Of a DNA stretch of 64,000 bases, positions 1 to 10,175 are shown piece by piece. Origin of the DNA: Brucella pseudintermedia (GTDB lineage Bacteria; Pseudomonadota; Alphaproteobacteria; Rhizobiales; Rhizobiaceae); assembly GCF_008932435.1 (NCBI RefSeq), contig NZ_WBWE01000003.1, forward strand, positions 186,001-250,000, given 5' to 3'. Under the pieces are notes generated by a model. That model was not told where the DNA came from and ran no database searches. It saw nothing but the letters and a program-made list of their open reading frames with translations. Position 1 is the first letter of the stretch, and each line of letters opens with the position of its first letter. Made by a program: the position numbers and the translations under genes.

Positions 1-2649
1 GATCTTCTCACGCAGTGTGCCTGCAACGATGCCCGCGCTTTGTTCCAGTGCCCGACGGACATTGTCGACGCCGATCGTGAGCGCCTTTTCCATCGTCTGG
101 GTACGTTCTTCGATAATGCCGGTCTGGCCTTCAAAAGCGCGGCTGATAGCGGAGCTGCTGTCGGCAATTGCATTGTGCAGATTGGCCGTGCGCTGTTCCA
201 GAATATCGCTGTGATCCTGAAGGGTCTGGCTTAGGGAGGCGGTGCTTTCGCTCAGCGTCGAGCGGATTTCGGCGGCACGGGTTTCAATCGTGCGCTCATG
301 ACCGTCAAGAATGCCGGACAGGGCATTGTTGTGATCATTCAGGACGGTATGCAGGCCGCTGGTGCGTTCTTCGACCAGGCGGATATGCTCGCCCAATGCA
401 GCGACGAACGTGTCGCGGCTGGCGCCAATGGACGCGTTCATGCTGCTGGCACGCTCATCAAGCATACGCGCGAGCGTGTCCTGATTGTCTGCGATAAGTG
501 CCTGAAGCGAGTTTACGCGTTCGTCGAAGGTACGGGCGAGAACTTCGCGATTTTCATTGAAGTTATCCCGCATTGCGGCTGCGCGCTCGTCCATCAATTG
601 AGCAAGCATTGCCTGGTTGCCCGCGATAATGCCATGGAGCGCGGTGGCGCGTTCTTCGAGCGAGCGGCTGTGATCTGCAAAGCTCGCATCGAGCAGCGCA
701 GAGTGACTTTCCATCGACTGGCGTAGCGCGCGGGTTCTCTCATCCAGAATTGCGGCGTGATTGTCGGCAACAGAATTGAGCGCCGAGGCACTGGCGTTGA
801 CGGCGTTTTCGATGTCACTCGTACGTGCCGCAAGCGTGTCCGCGTGACCGCGGATAACGGCTGAAACGCGTTCAGTTTCACCTTCCAGCGACGCAGCGAG
901 AACATCGCGGCTTTCAGCAAGCTTGCCCGCAAAGGCGTCAGCCTTTTCGCTAAGAATGTTGCCGACGCTATCGCCGATAGATGTCAGATCTTCGCCGATC
1001 TTGGTCTTGGTTTCGTCGATCATCGTGCTCAGCGAAGCGCGACCGCTGGAGAAGGTCTCTGCGATTTCGCGGGTGCGTGCGATGAGATTTTCGTTAATCT
1101 GGCGAGAACGGGTTTCAAGCGCCGCATTGAGTTTTTCAGTGCTGCTGTCAAGGGCGTGCGCGCGGGCTTCAAATTCGGACAGAAGCGACCGGCCGCGCTC
1201 GGAAAGCGTGCTTTCGAGGTTGGCAAGGCGAGTGTCGAATTCGCTGACCATGGACTGCGTTGCGCCGCCGAGCAGATTGGCGATACCGGTCGTCCGTTCG
1301 TCCAGCGCTTCGGCCAGACGGTCCGATACTGTGCGGGATTGCTCATCAAGCGTCGCGATACGCGTGTCGAGCAGGTTGGCAAAAGCTTCACCGGAAGTCG
1401 TGATGCGTGTGCCAATGTCACCCGTCCGGGTTTCAATGGCTTCGGCAATGGCGCCGCCGCTTTCATTGATGCTGCCGATCAGGCGTTCGCCGGATTCGGT
1501 GAGCAGGGTGCTTAGCTGTTGCGAGGCGGAAAGAACGTTGTCGCGGATGATGTTGGAAGCGCTCGATAGTTCTTCCTTGAGCTGTTCGTGCGCACCGGAG
1601 ATCGAAGAACGCACGCGCTCGGCATGACTGACAACAGCTTCACGCTCATTGCCAAGATCGCTCACCAACGAACGAATGCGAACTTCATTGTCGCTATAGG
1701 CGCGTTCCAGCTGGTTGACTTCCGACTGAACAAGCGTTTCCAGTTCGACGGCCCGCGCCAGGGTGCGCTCGATGCCTTCATTCATGGCGGCGACTTCGCG
1801 ACGCACAGCCTGTCCAAGGGTCGAAACGCGGTCGCCGGAAACCGCTTCCGGCTGGAGCAACCGCATGGCAGCTTCCGACATGCTGCGTGCAGCCAGATGC
1901 ATTTCCTGCGCACGCTTCACGAGCTGCGCAAATCCCCAGAACATGGCTACCGGCAAGGCGACACCCGCAACGACGCCGAGACCGGCGGGCGAGGTGAAGA
2001 AGTCCTTGGTGGCCTGCATATTCGAGAAGACATCAGGATTGATGGCCTTGCTCAGCGCGACGCCGCCAGCAGCCCAAAGCACACTGATCGCCGTGGTGGT
2101 CCAGAACAGCTTTGACGAGTTTTCGGTCGCGCGGCGCGGAGCTGCGATTATTGCTTTTTCAGTGCGGGAATCGTCGTTTGCCGGCGTGAAGGTAGAGGAG
2201 GCGACGTTGGCGGCGGTCGCGACAGTCGCAGCGGAAACTGGCTTGCTGACCGGTTCGGGCGTCGGCTCTGCCGTCTTCGAGGTGTTGGCGGGCTTGGGCT
2301 GGGCATTGGCCACAGTTTGCGCAACTGGTCCTGCAGCTTTTACGACCGGTGGAACCGGCGGCGCGGCAGGCGTTGCGATCACTGAGGCTGTCGTGATGGT
2401 GGCGGCTTTCGCAGCCGTTTCCACCGGGGACACAGCCGCCGGTTCAGCCGTTTTGGTCTTCTGTTCGGCAACCAGTTCTTCAGCAGCGCGCGAGATCTGC
2501 TCCTCCAGATCATCGACCGAGAAGCCTTCATCGAATGCACTCAACTCCATGTCGATATCAAGGTCGTCACCGAAATCGATATCGAGTGCCTGTTCCAGTG
2601 CCTTTTCAACCTCAAGGTCGAGCTTCTGTGCCTTGGATTTGGAAGCCAT
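1..2649 (-). CDS. Large membrane-anchored coiled-coil protein (C-terminus cut by window edge)
   Basis: The reading frame is open from the ATG at 2649 to base 1, giving 883 residues without a stop. The N-terminal 160 residues are acidic, then Ala/Pro/Thr-rich. Two hydrophobic segments follow at about residues 180-240, separated by a short polar loop, and then more than 600 residues of predicted alpha helix built from irregular repeats of the type L-D-E-R-(T/A)-x-x-L and S-x-x-L. The repeat pattern suggests a long coiled coil or apolipoprotein-like helical rod tethered to the inner membrane. Such proteins are often labelled kinesin-like or apolipoprotein A1/A4/E-domain in rhizobial genomes, without a demonstrated role. 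No catalytic motif is visible. It reads divergently from the ferredoxin gene across a 626-base gap. Confidence 0.85.
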   Translation of the reverse strand, partial: MASKSKAQKLDLEVEKALEQALDIDFGDDLDIDMELSAFDEGFSVDDLEEQISRAAEELVAEQKTKTAEPAAVSPVETAAKAATITTASVIATPAAPPVPPVVKAAGPVAQTVANAQPKPANTSKTAEPTPEPVSKPVSAATVATAANVASSTFTPANDDSRTEKAIIAAPRRATENSSKLFWTTTAISVLWAAGGVALSKAINPDVFSNMQATKDFFTSPAGLGVVAGVALPVAMFWGFAQLVKRAQEMHLAARSMSEAAMRLLQPEAVSGDRVSTLGQAVRREVAAMNEGIERTLARAVELETLVQSEVNQLERAYSDNEVRIRSLVSDLGNEREAVVSHAERVRSSISGAHEQLKEELSSASNIIRDNVLSASQQLSTLLTESGERLIGSINESGGAIAEAIETRTGDIGTRITTSGEAFANLLDTRIATLDEQSRTVSDRLAEALDERTTGIANLLGGATQSMVSEFDTRLANLESTLSERGRSLLSEFEARAHALDSSTEKLNAALETRSRQINENLIARTREIAETFSSGRASLSTMIDETKTKIGEDLTSIGDSVGNILSEKADAFAGKLAESRDVLAASLEGETERVSAVIRGHADTLAARTSDIENAVNASASALNSVADNHAAILDERTRALRQSMESHSALLDASFADHSRSLEERATALHGIIAGNQAMLAQLMDERAAAMRDNFNENREVLARTFDERVNSLQALIADNQDTLARMLDERASSMNASIGASRDTFVAALGEHIRLVEERTSGLHTVLNDHNNALSGILDGHERTIETRAAEIRSTLSESTASLSQTLQDHSDILEQRTANLHNAIADSSSAISRAFEGQTGIIEERTQTMEKALTIGVDNVRRALEQSAGIVAGTLREKI

Positions 2650-3599
<950 letters not shown>

Positions 3600-3622
3600 G
3601 CTTTTAAAGAAATGGGGATGCG

Positions 3623-4213
3623 ATGGGAGGCGAGCCGCAAAATGATATTGTCATTATCGGCAGCGGACCCGTCGCACTCTTTTCCGTCTTTCAGCTTGGG
3701 CTTTTCGGTTTCAAGTGCCATCTCATAGAAGCCTGTGATCGGCCCGGCGGTCAGTGCGCGGCGCTTTATGCGGACAAGCCGATTTACGATGTACCGGGCT
3801 TTCCCGAAATCATGGGCGCGGAGCTTGTCGAACGGCTTCTCAGGCAGATTGAGCCATTCAGTCCGGTTTTTCACTTCAAGAAGACTGCGAAGAGCATCTC
3901 GGTCGGCGACAATGGCGTGGTTGTCGCCACCGGTGATGGTAACAAGTACAATGGTCGTGCCACGGTGATTGCGTCGGGTCTCGGCGCGTTTACCGGCGAT
4001 GGGCAAGTTATCCGTCCTGACCCGCTTGCAAAGCTCTCGCTATCGAGAACAGGCAACATGCTGGTTGTAAGTCCCGAGACGTTCAGAACTTCAAGTCCGA
4101 AGGTCTACGCTATCGGGGATGCCTGTCATTATCCGGGCAAACTGAAACTGATCCTGTCAGGATTTCATGAAGCCGCCTTGATGACGCAAGCCATACGGCG
4201 CGAATTGGGCTAG
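3623..4213 (+). CDS. Short ferredoxin reductase-like flavoprotein lacking the NADPH domain
   Basis: 196 residues resembling the TrxR-like ferredoxin-NADP reductase family (usually about 340 residues). The N-terminal FAD-binding dinucleotide fold is present (IIGSGP at residues 11-16, RPGGQC at 40-45), as is the C-terminal FAD motif (YAIGDACHYPGKLKLILSG, residues 162-180). Between them, where the family has an NADPH-binding Rossmann domain of about 130 residues with its own GGGxSA motif, there is only a linker of about 40 residues. The frame is intact with no stops, so this is either a functional single-nucleotide-domain flavoprotein fed by another donor or a gene with an in-frame deletion. It follows the ferredoxin gene by 23 bases. 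Confidence 0.8.
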   Translation: MGGEPQNDIVIIGSGPVALFSVFQLGLFGFKCHLIEACDRPGGQCAALYADKPIYDVPGFPEIMGAELVERLLRQIEPFSPVFHFKKTAKSISVGDNGVVVATGDGNKYNGRATVIASGLGAFTGDGQVIRPDPLAKLSLSRTGNMLVVSPETFRTSSPKVYAIGDACHYPGKLKLILSGFHEAALMTQAIRRELG

Positions 4214-4223
4214 TTTCGGTTCG

Positions 4224-4844
4224 CTATTTGGAAGCCTGCTGGGCGCGCTCCATGCGGTAGGTCAGCAAGCGCGCGAAACGATCCTCGAAATTGATGGTTT
4301 CAACCCGGTCGAACCGCTGCTGCTCCTTGTCATGTGCTTCCATGAGACGTGCTGTTACCTTGTCTATGTCCGCGCGAAGCACAACACAATCAGCACGGCT
4401 GCGCAGGCCGCGTATCTCCCGCTCCATGCGGCTGGCAAAGCTTCGGGCGATCACAATGTGGCTTTCTTCATGGCGGCGAATATCCTGCACCAGCGTATCC
4501 CAGATTAGCGCGAGTTCCGGCGTAGCCTTGCGGCGTTGCTTCCAGCGGGGCAGGGAGACTTTCGCGTGAACATTCACATAGACATCCTGCACCTTGCAGT
4601 CCTTTCCGGGCGCACGTCCGTAGCGCACTTTGGCATCGAAACGGATTTCAGCGGCGCCCGGGTGATGCCGACCCGTTTTCTTGAGGAAAGGGCCACTGCG
4701 AGAAAGAGCCTTATCGAGATCCGCTGCCGTTTTGCCGCTTACGGTATAATAGCTGAATTCGCGAAAGATCGACGCGGCTTCAGCCTGAGGGGCGACCATG
4801 GCAAGAACTGCGCTGAGAGCCAGAACCTTCTTTCTCAAATTCAT
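4224..4844 (-). CDS. DUF922 family exported putative Zn-dependent protease
   Basis: 206 residues from the ATG at 4844, which follows an AGAGGTG ribosome site; a longer in-frame extension to 4910 is less likely. The first 24 residues form a signal peptide ending in an A-x-A site (QAEA). The core carries H-E-E-S-H, an HExxH metal-binding motif, within a sequence typical of DUF922 proteins, which are predicted secreted zinc peptidases of unknown substrate. It converges on the flavoprotein gene, with 10 bases between the two stops. Enzymatic activity is family inference only. Confidence 0.82.
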   Translation of the reverse strand: MNLRKKVLALSAVLAMVAPQAEAASIFREFSYYTVSGKTAADLDKALSRSGPFLKKTGRHHPGAAEIRFDAKVRYGRAPGKDCKVQDVYVNVHAKVSLPRWKQRRKATPELALIWDTLVQDIRRHEESHIVIARSFASRMEREIRGLRSRADCVVLRADIDKVTARLMEAHDKEQQRFDRVETINFEDRFARLLTYRMERAQQASK

Positions 4845-5017
4845 GTCCTGGCACCTCTTTCTAAAACCAGTAAGAAATTCGCTTTTTGCTGCCACAAGCA
4901 TGGCACGCAATCGTCAAGAGAACTATAACGCCCCTCACAAAATGACTTCAGGCGAGGTTGGTTGCAACCTCGCTGCAATGAAAAGTGGCATGGAGAATGG
5001 TACAGGAACATTTCGCT

Positions 5018-5866
5018 ATGACGAAAGAATGGCACCTTGCTCATGGAAGAAGCGTCCGTGTGGGGAAGGAGGCCGTTATCATGGGCATACTGAATGTTAC
5101 GCCTGACTCTTTTTCCGATGGCGGCCGACACGACGCGTTGGAAAGGGCCGTCGAGGTGGCAGGTCAGATGCTCGCTGATGGAGCGACCATCATCGATGTA
5201 GGAGGAGAATCAACCCGTCCCGGAGCCGCTGCCGTCGATGCCGAAACGGAAATTGCACGCGTGGTTCCTGTGATCGAGGCGCTGGTGAAGAAATACGATT
5301 GCATCATCTCCGTCGATACGTACCGTGCGGCGACGGCGCAGGCCGCAGTCGATACCGGAGCACATATCGTCAATGACGTATGGGGACTCCAGCGCGAACC
5401 GGAAATTGCTCATGTCGCCAAAAAGAGCGGCGCAGGTTTGGTCATCATGCACACCAGCAGGGATCGATCCGTTCTTCCCGATGTCATCGAAGATCAGTTC
5501 TCGTTTCTAAATGTCTCTCTGGGTATAGCGAAAGACGCAGGCATTGAAGAATCCCGCATCGTGCTCGATCCAGGGTTTGGCTTCGGCAAGAACAAGGATG
5601 AGGATATCGCGCTGTTGGCCAGAGCGGATGAACTGCAGAAACTTGGGTTTCCGTTGCTGGTCGGCACATCGCGCAAACGTTTTATTGGCGGTATGACGGG
5701 AAGGGATAATCCGCTTGACCGGGATATAGGAACTGCGGCAACGTCGGTTGCACTGCGTTTGGCAGGTGCCGACATCTTCCGTGTTCACAATGTCGCTTTT
5801 AATAGAGACGCACTTGCCGTTGCAGATGATATCCTGCAATCGAGACGCAGCGAAAATAGAAAGTGA
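5018..5866 (+). CDS. folP: Dihydropteroate synthase
   Basis: Joins p-aminobenzoate to 6-hydroxymethyl-dihydropterin diphosphate to make dihydropteroate, the sulfonamide-target step of folate synthesis in the cytoplasm. 282 residues with the two family signatures NVTPDSFSDGG (residues 26-36) and DVGGESTRPG (60-69), plus DPGFGFGK and GTSRKRF further on. I chose the ATG at 5018; upstream in-frame starts at 4997 (ATG) and 4985 (GTG) would add residues not typical of the family. It heads a folP-folB-folK operon: folB begins 4 bases after its stop. Confidence 0.93.
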   Translation: MTKEWHLAHGRSVRVGKEAVIMGILNVTPDSFSDGGRHDALERAVEVAGQMLADGATIIDVGGESTRPGAAAVDAETEIARVVPVIEALVKKYDCIISVDTYRAATAQAAVDTGAHIVNDVWGLQREPEIAHVAKKSGAGLVIMHTSRDRSVLPDVIEDQFSFLNVSLGIAKDAGIEESRIVLDPGFGFGKNKDEDIALLARADELQKLGFPLLVGTSRKRFIGGMTGRDNPLDRDIGTAATSVALRLAGADIFRVHNVAFNRDALAVADDILQSRRSENRK

Positions 5867-5870
5867 AGCC

Positions 5871-6230
5871 GTGTATACGATCCGAATGATGAATTGCGCG
5901 TTTTTCGCGCACCACGGCGTTTTCGATGAAGAGCACAAGCTCGGCCAGCGATTTTATGTCGATGCCATTCTTGATGTCGATCCGGGCACGGCGCTGGAGA
6001 ACGACGATATCGACGGCACGGTGCATTACGGCATCGCATTCGCCGTCATTCAGGACATTATCACGGGACGGCAGCGTTATCTGATCGAAACACTTGCTCT
6101 CGACGTTGCAAAAGCACTGGCCGCCAGGTTTCCCCAGGTCAAGCGTGCGGAAATCACGGTACGCAAGCCGAACGCGCCTGTACCGGGCGTGCTGGACCAT
6201 GTTGAAGTGACTGTGGTTTACCCGGAGTGA
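5871..6230 (+). CDS. folB: Dihydroneopterin aldolase
   Basis: 119 residues from a GTG start at 5871, just after the folP stop. It converts 7,8-dihydroneopterin to 6-hydroxymethyl-dihydropterin and glycolaldehyde. The family core is clear: an FFAHHGVFDEE segment near the N-terminus (catalytic-region Glu), the QRFYVDA strand, and a C-terminal VRKPNAPVPG loop. No ATG precedes the conserved N-terminal strand within the spacing to folP, which supports GTG initiation. Its last bases overlap the GTG start of folK, indicating translational coupling. Confidence 0.9.
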   Translation: MYTIRMMNCAFFAHHGVFDEEHKLGQRFYVDAILDVDPGTALENDDIDGTVHYGIAFAVIQDIITGRQRYLIETLALDVAKALAARFPQVKRAEITVRKPNAPVPGVLDHVEVTVVYPE

Positions 6231-6757
6231 ACACGGACGAATCTTATCGCGCCTGGCTGGGGCTTGGTGGAAATATCGACGATCCAGTCGCTTCGATGGG
6301 CAAAGCTTTGCGCACACTGGACGAACGGGCCGACACGCATGTCATCGCCGTTTCTGCGGTTTATCGCACGCCGCCATGGGGCAAGACGGACCAGGCATGG
6401 TTTCACAATGCCTGCGCTGAAGTTGAAACTTCATTGCAGCCTTTGGAGTTGATCGCAGTCTGTCTCGATGTTGAACGCTCGTTAAAACGCGTCAGGCTGG
6501 AGAGGTGGGGACCGCGCATTATCGATATCGATATATTGACCATGCAGGATGAGGCGGGACGCGCTGTCATTATGTCGGATGCTGCTTTGGAGCTGCCGCA
6601 TCCACGTATGCACGAGCGGGCTTTCGTTCTCGTGCCGCTGAACGATATCGCGCCGTCCCTTGAAATCGCAGGCAAGACGGTTGCGGACTGGAATGCCGGG
6701 ATCGAACAATCCGGAATTGAAAAAGCCCGCACGGATGCGGGCTGGTGGCGCGAATAG
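6227..6757 (+). CDS. folK: 2-amino-4-hydroxy-6-hydroxymethyldihydropteridine diphosphokinase
   Basis: 176 residues; transfers pyrophosphate from ATP to 6-hydroxymethyl-dihydropterin, producing the FolP substrate. Family signature GPRIIDIDIL is at residues 95-104, with the LGLGGN start motif at 11-16 and HPRMHER further on. It starts with GTG at 6227, overlapping the folB stop by 4 bases (GTGA). With folP and folB this makes three consecutive steps of the pterin branch, while folE, the first step, lies separately at 52734. Confidence 0.93.
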   Translation: MNTDESYRAWLGLGGNIDDPVASMGKALRTLDERADTHVIAVSAVYRTPPWGKTDQAWFHNACAEVETSLQPLELIAVCLDVERSLKRVRLERWGPRIIDIDILTMQDEAGRAVIMSDAALELPHPRMHERAFVLVPLNDIAPSLEIAGKTVADWNAGIEQSGIEKARTDAGWWRE

Positions 6758-6764
6758 GTTCAGC

Positions 6765-7298
6765 TCAGTTCTTGGCGATGCTGCCGACAGCGATATTATC
6801 GACGCGCTTCAGATTCATGCCGATGACCGGAACCAGCTCCTTGTCAACGCGAACAGAAACCGTGACGTTCATCGTGTTCGGATCGGAGATGCGCGCCAGC
6901 ATTGCGCCATTGAGCTGTTTGCGGTTCAGTCCGAAGACGACTTTATTCCCGCTGACCGAACCCGATGTAACGTCGAGTCCCTTGCCTTCGGCGCCGTCAT
7001 TGAACTTGCCGGAATAAGCTGAGCCAACACGTGTGACGGTAGCCTTCATCGGCTGCGAGAAGACGCCGACGCGGCATGTGCCGTCCAGCGTCATTCCAAC
7101 GTTTTCGTCCGGTGTGGAACCAGCGAGGTTACAGACAAATTTCGTGCCTTTGTATTTTCCAGCGACGATTTCGCCCGGGCCTGACCATTGGCCTTCGATT
7201 GATTGAAAGAACTGCTTGTCTTTGTCAGCGGCCAGAACCGGCGCGGCAGAAAATGACACGGGCAGCAGCGTCAGGCAGGCGGCGATGCAATTCTTCAT
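6765..7298 (-). CDS. Exported hypothetical protein
   Basis: 177 residues from the ATG at 7298, preceded by GGGACAGAG. Residues 1-24 form a signal peptide (charged MKN, hydrophobic core, cleavage near VLAAD). The mature part is a small predicted beta-rich domain with a FFQSIEGQWSGPGEIV start, resembling exported proteins of unknown function common in Brucella relatives. No catalytic motif is seen. It converges on folK with 7 bases between stops. Confidence 0.8.
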   Translation of the reverse strand: MKNCIAACLTLLPVSFSAAPVLAADKDKQFFQSIEGQWSGPGEIVAGKYKGTKFVCNLAGSTPDENVGMTLDGTCRVGVFSQPMKATVTRVGSAYSGKFNDGAEGKGLDVTSGSVSGNKVVFGLNRKQLNGAMLARISDPNTMNVTVSVRVDKELVPVIGMNLKRVDNIAVGSIAKN

Positions 7299-7543
7299 AT
7301 TCAGCTCTGTCCCGGATTCACGGCCTTGATTGGACGTCATTCCTAATCGTTGTTTTCCAGCATGTCACGACCAAACTGGTCGCACCCGCAAACCTTCGGA
7401 TATTCCGAGGTCCGCCAAAAGCCGATTGATGGAATGGGCACAGTTTGAAGGGGAGTGTGCCGATACACCGGATCGCTCGATTCTGGCGCAGATTTCTTTC
7501 CGTCATAATCACCGCGAATGGTTAATGCTTCGGAAATAAACTG

Positions 7544-8626
7544 CTATTTTTCAGATTGCTTCTTATTGGTCCGATCGCCGCTGATCCTCGCAAGATCGCC
7601 AATAAAATCGCCGATACCGGGCCGTTTTTCCGCATTGAACGGGAAGGGACGCACCACATCCATAGCTGCAATTCCAATGCGCGCCGTCATGAGCCCGTTG
7701 ACCACTCCTTCGCCGAGCTTGGCCGACAGGCGGGAGGCTAAGCCATGACCGACAAGTTGCTGGATCACGCTGTCCCCCATGGCCAGCGTTCCTGTTACTG
7801 CAAGATGGGCGATGACCCTCCGGGCGAGTTTCAGGAAGCCCAATGTCCCGGGACGACCGCCGTAGAGTTGTGAAAGCCGGCGTATCAGGCGGGCGGATTC
7901 AAAAATGACATATCCAATATCGACCAGCGCGCGCGGGCTGATGGCTGTGACAATCGAAACGCGTTTGGACGCATTCAAAATGAGTGCGCGCGCCTCGCGG
8001 TCGAGAGGGCGGAGAATTTCCGTTTCAGTAAGCTGGATCAGGTTCCGCCCGTCTATAATATCGTCAGTCAGACCGTCCAGAAGCTGTCGTCCCCGCGCAG
8101 TTTCCGGCAGGCTCGCCGCAATCGAGCGCAGCGCGTCGACAGCTTTTCTGGCTGCCGCCATATCGTCACGTTCCGCCGCATCAGCCGCGTCCTTGCGGAG
8201 ATGCTGCACGGATGCGAGACGACGCAATGCAATCAGTTCACGAACGACGATGGCAATGAAGGCGGCGAGGGCGATTGTTGCGACGCCCAAGGCGGTCCAG
8301 CCCAGCCAGTCAGCGCGTGAAAAGAGTGCCCGAATGAGGTCTTCGGTCCAGATGCCGACGGCGAATGAAACAAGTATGCCGAGCGCACCGAACAATATTT
8401 TGCTGAGCGACCAGCCCTTGCGTTCGGGAGCTTCAAATAACGGGTCGAGGATTTCAAGCTCGGCTGCTTCTTCATCGCTCAAAGCGAAAATGTCGGGCTG
8501 TGCGACAACTGTTTCGAGATTACGGACCGCGCGCGGACGACGAGGCGCCTCATCGACTGTTTCGGAGTGACTTGCAGGTTGGCCCACAGTGAATGAAGCC
8601 GGTTTACGCGGTGTCTTCTCGATCAT
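7544..8626 (-). CDS. YcjF-like inner-membrane protein (TIGR01620/DUF697)
   Basis: 360 residues. After a polar N-terminal 85 residues come two hydrophobic segments (about 90-115 and 120-145), then a helical domain ending in a glycine-rich C-terminal DUF697-like region with an RIGIAAMDVVRPFPF segment. The ATG at 8626 overlaps the stop of the upstream ycjX-like gene by four bases, so the two are translated together. In enterobacteria ycjX and ycjF are neighbours within the phage-shock regulon; no pspA-like gene is visible here, so a stress role is only suggested by family. Confidence 0.85.
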   Translation of the reverse strand: MIEKTPRKPASFTVGQPASHSETVDEAPRRPRAVRNLETVVAQPDIFALSDEEAAELEILDPLFEAPERKGWSLSKILFGALGILVSFAVGIWTEDLIRALFSRADWLGWTALGVATIALAAFIAIVVRELIALRRLASVQHLRKDAADAAERDDMAAARKAVDALRSIAASLPETARGRQLLDGLTDDIIDGRNLIQLTETEILRPLDREARALILNASKRVSIVTAISPRALVDIGYVIFESARLIRRLSQLYGGRPGTLGFLKLARRVIAHLAVTGTLAMGDSVIQQLVGHGLASRLSAKLGEGVVNGLMTARIGIAAMDVVRPFPFNAEKRPGIGDFIGDLARISGDRTNKKQSEK

Positions 8627-10083
8627 GTGAGACGATCCCCAATCAAAAACTGCAAGGCGCGATCCAGCCGTATGTGAGGCAGAGAAAGCGTCAGGCCCTC
8701 GGCGGTGCGCTCAAGTCGAGGCGGACGAAAACGGACGAACCGGATAGCGGGGTCATCCTGCACAAAAGTTTCGTCAAAGATCGCATTGGGATTCTTCGGC
8801 AAGTCTCCGGGAAATATAGCGGTTTCTGTTTTCCCGTCGAACACTTCCCCGTCGATCTTCTCGCCCTTTAGAGGCGTACCGACGATGACTGGAAGTGTTT
8901 CCTTGCCCTGGGCTACCGTCGCCTCCCGTGTTGCGCGAACCGCGGCCATTGCGAGAACATCAATATCCGCGCCGGAAAAATCAGCCCGCTCCATGGCCCG
9001 CTCCACAAGACGCCGCACAATGGCTTGCAGACGGTCATGACTTTCATGGTGCAGATGATCGGCCTTGGTTGCTGCAACAAGGATACGCCCGATACGGCGC
9101 TGGATCAGGCCGGTCAGCAGGTTTGTCCGTCCCGGACGGAAGCAGGACAGAATGTCGGTAAGCGCACGTTCCAGATCGGCAACGACGGCACCGCCTGCGT
9201 TCATCGCCTGCATGGCGTCGATAAGCACGATCTGCCGGTCGAGCCGCGCAATATGTTCGCGAAAGAAGGGCTTGATTACGTAGGTTTTATAAGCTTCATA
9301 GCGCCGTTCCATCATGGCGCCCAGAGAACCTGTCTTCAGATCGTCCGGTTTGAGTTTGGGAAGCGGCGCGAATGTCAGCGCTGGCGACCCCTCAAGGTCC
9401 CCTGGCATCAGGAAACGCCCGGGCGGGAGGGTGGATAATGCGCGCTCATCGGCTTTGCCTGCACGCAAATAGGCGGTGAAACTTCTGGCGAGGCGCTGCG
9501 CGGTCAGTTCATCTGCCTTTTCAGAAGCTTTCGCGAGGGAAGCTTCCGCGATCCACTCCTGAGCCAGATCCTTGTGCGTGGGCTCATGAGCCAGAGCAAA
9601 GGAGTCCGCGCTAAATTGCGCATAGGATTTACCAAGCAGAGGCAAATCGAGCAGCCATTCGCCCGGATAATCGACAATGTCGACCGAGAGCTTGCCCGGA
9701 GAGAGCCAGCGACCCCAGGCAGATGCGGATTCATATTCGATAGTCAGGCGCAATTGCGAGATAGCGCGGGTGGAGTCAGGCCAGATACGCTCATCGATCA
9801 ATGCCGACAGATGTTCTTCATATTGAAAGCGGGGAACAGCATCGTCCGGCTGCGGTTCGAGCAGCGCTCGTGAAATACGGCCCGACTTATAGGCCTGGAA
9901 CATCGGGAGCCTGCCGCCATGCAGCATGTTGTGGACGAAAGCCGTAATGAAGACCGTCTTTCCGGCTCGCGACAGACCGGTCACGCCGAGCCGCAACGAG
10001 GGAGACAAAAGCCCGGTCGCACGATCTGCTAACGTATCCAGTGCGATCTTCGCTTCGTCGCCAATACTTGTCAGCTTAGCCAA
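8623..10083 (-). CDS. YcjX-like P-loop NTPase
   Basis: 486 residues of the YcjX/DUF463 family of predicted nucleotide-binding proteins. The Walker A motif GLSRAGKT lies at residues 36-43 and is followed by the family TAFVHNMLHGG segment; a DYPGEWLLDLPLL stretch probably serves as Walker B, and a TKADH segment as an NKxD-like base-recognition motif. The family has been associated with membrane stress alongside YcjF. It starts with ATG at 10083 and overlaps ycjF by 4 bases at its end. Confidence 0.87.
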   Translation of the reverse strand: MAKLTSIGDEAKIALDTLADRATGLLSPSLRLGVTGLSRAGKTVFITAFVHNMLHGGRLPMFQAYKSGRISRALLEPQPDDAVPRFQYEEHLSALIDERIWPDSTRAISQLRLTIEYESASAWGRWLSPGKLSVDIVDYPGEWLLDLPLLGKSYAQFSADSFALAHEPTHKDLAQEWIAEASLAKASEKADELTAQRLARSFTAYLRAGKADERALSTLPPGRFLMPGDLEGSPALTFAPLPKLKPDDLKTGSLGAMMERRYEAYKTYVIKPFFREHIARLDRQIVLIDAMQAMNAGGAVVADLERALTDILSCFRPGRTNLLTGLIQRRIGRILVAATKADHLHHESHDRLQAIVRRLVERAMERADFSGADIDVLAMAAVRATREATVAQGKETLPVIVGTPLKGEKIDGEVFDGKTETAIFPGDLPKNPNAIFDETFVQDDPAIRFVRFRPPRLERTAEGLTLSLPHIRLDRALQFLIGDRLT

Positions 10084-10175
10084 TTAATCCTCGCCGCTTT
10101 CACTGATCTGTCAGCCGTATAGATAGGGTGGTCCCAGCGGCCTTGGCAAGGAATGAGGGGGCCTTCGCAGAAAAT

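Noticed and set aside
6724..6743. AGCCCGC / GCGGGCT hairpin as folK terminator
   Set aside because: It lies inside the folK coding sequence before the stop, without a T run after it, so it is not listed.
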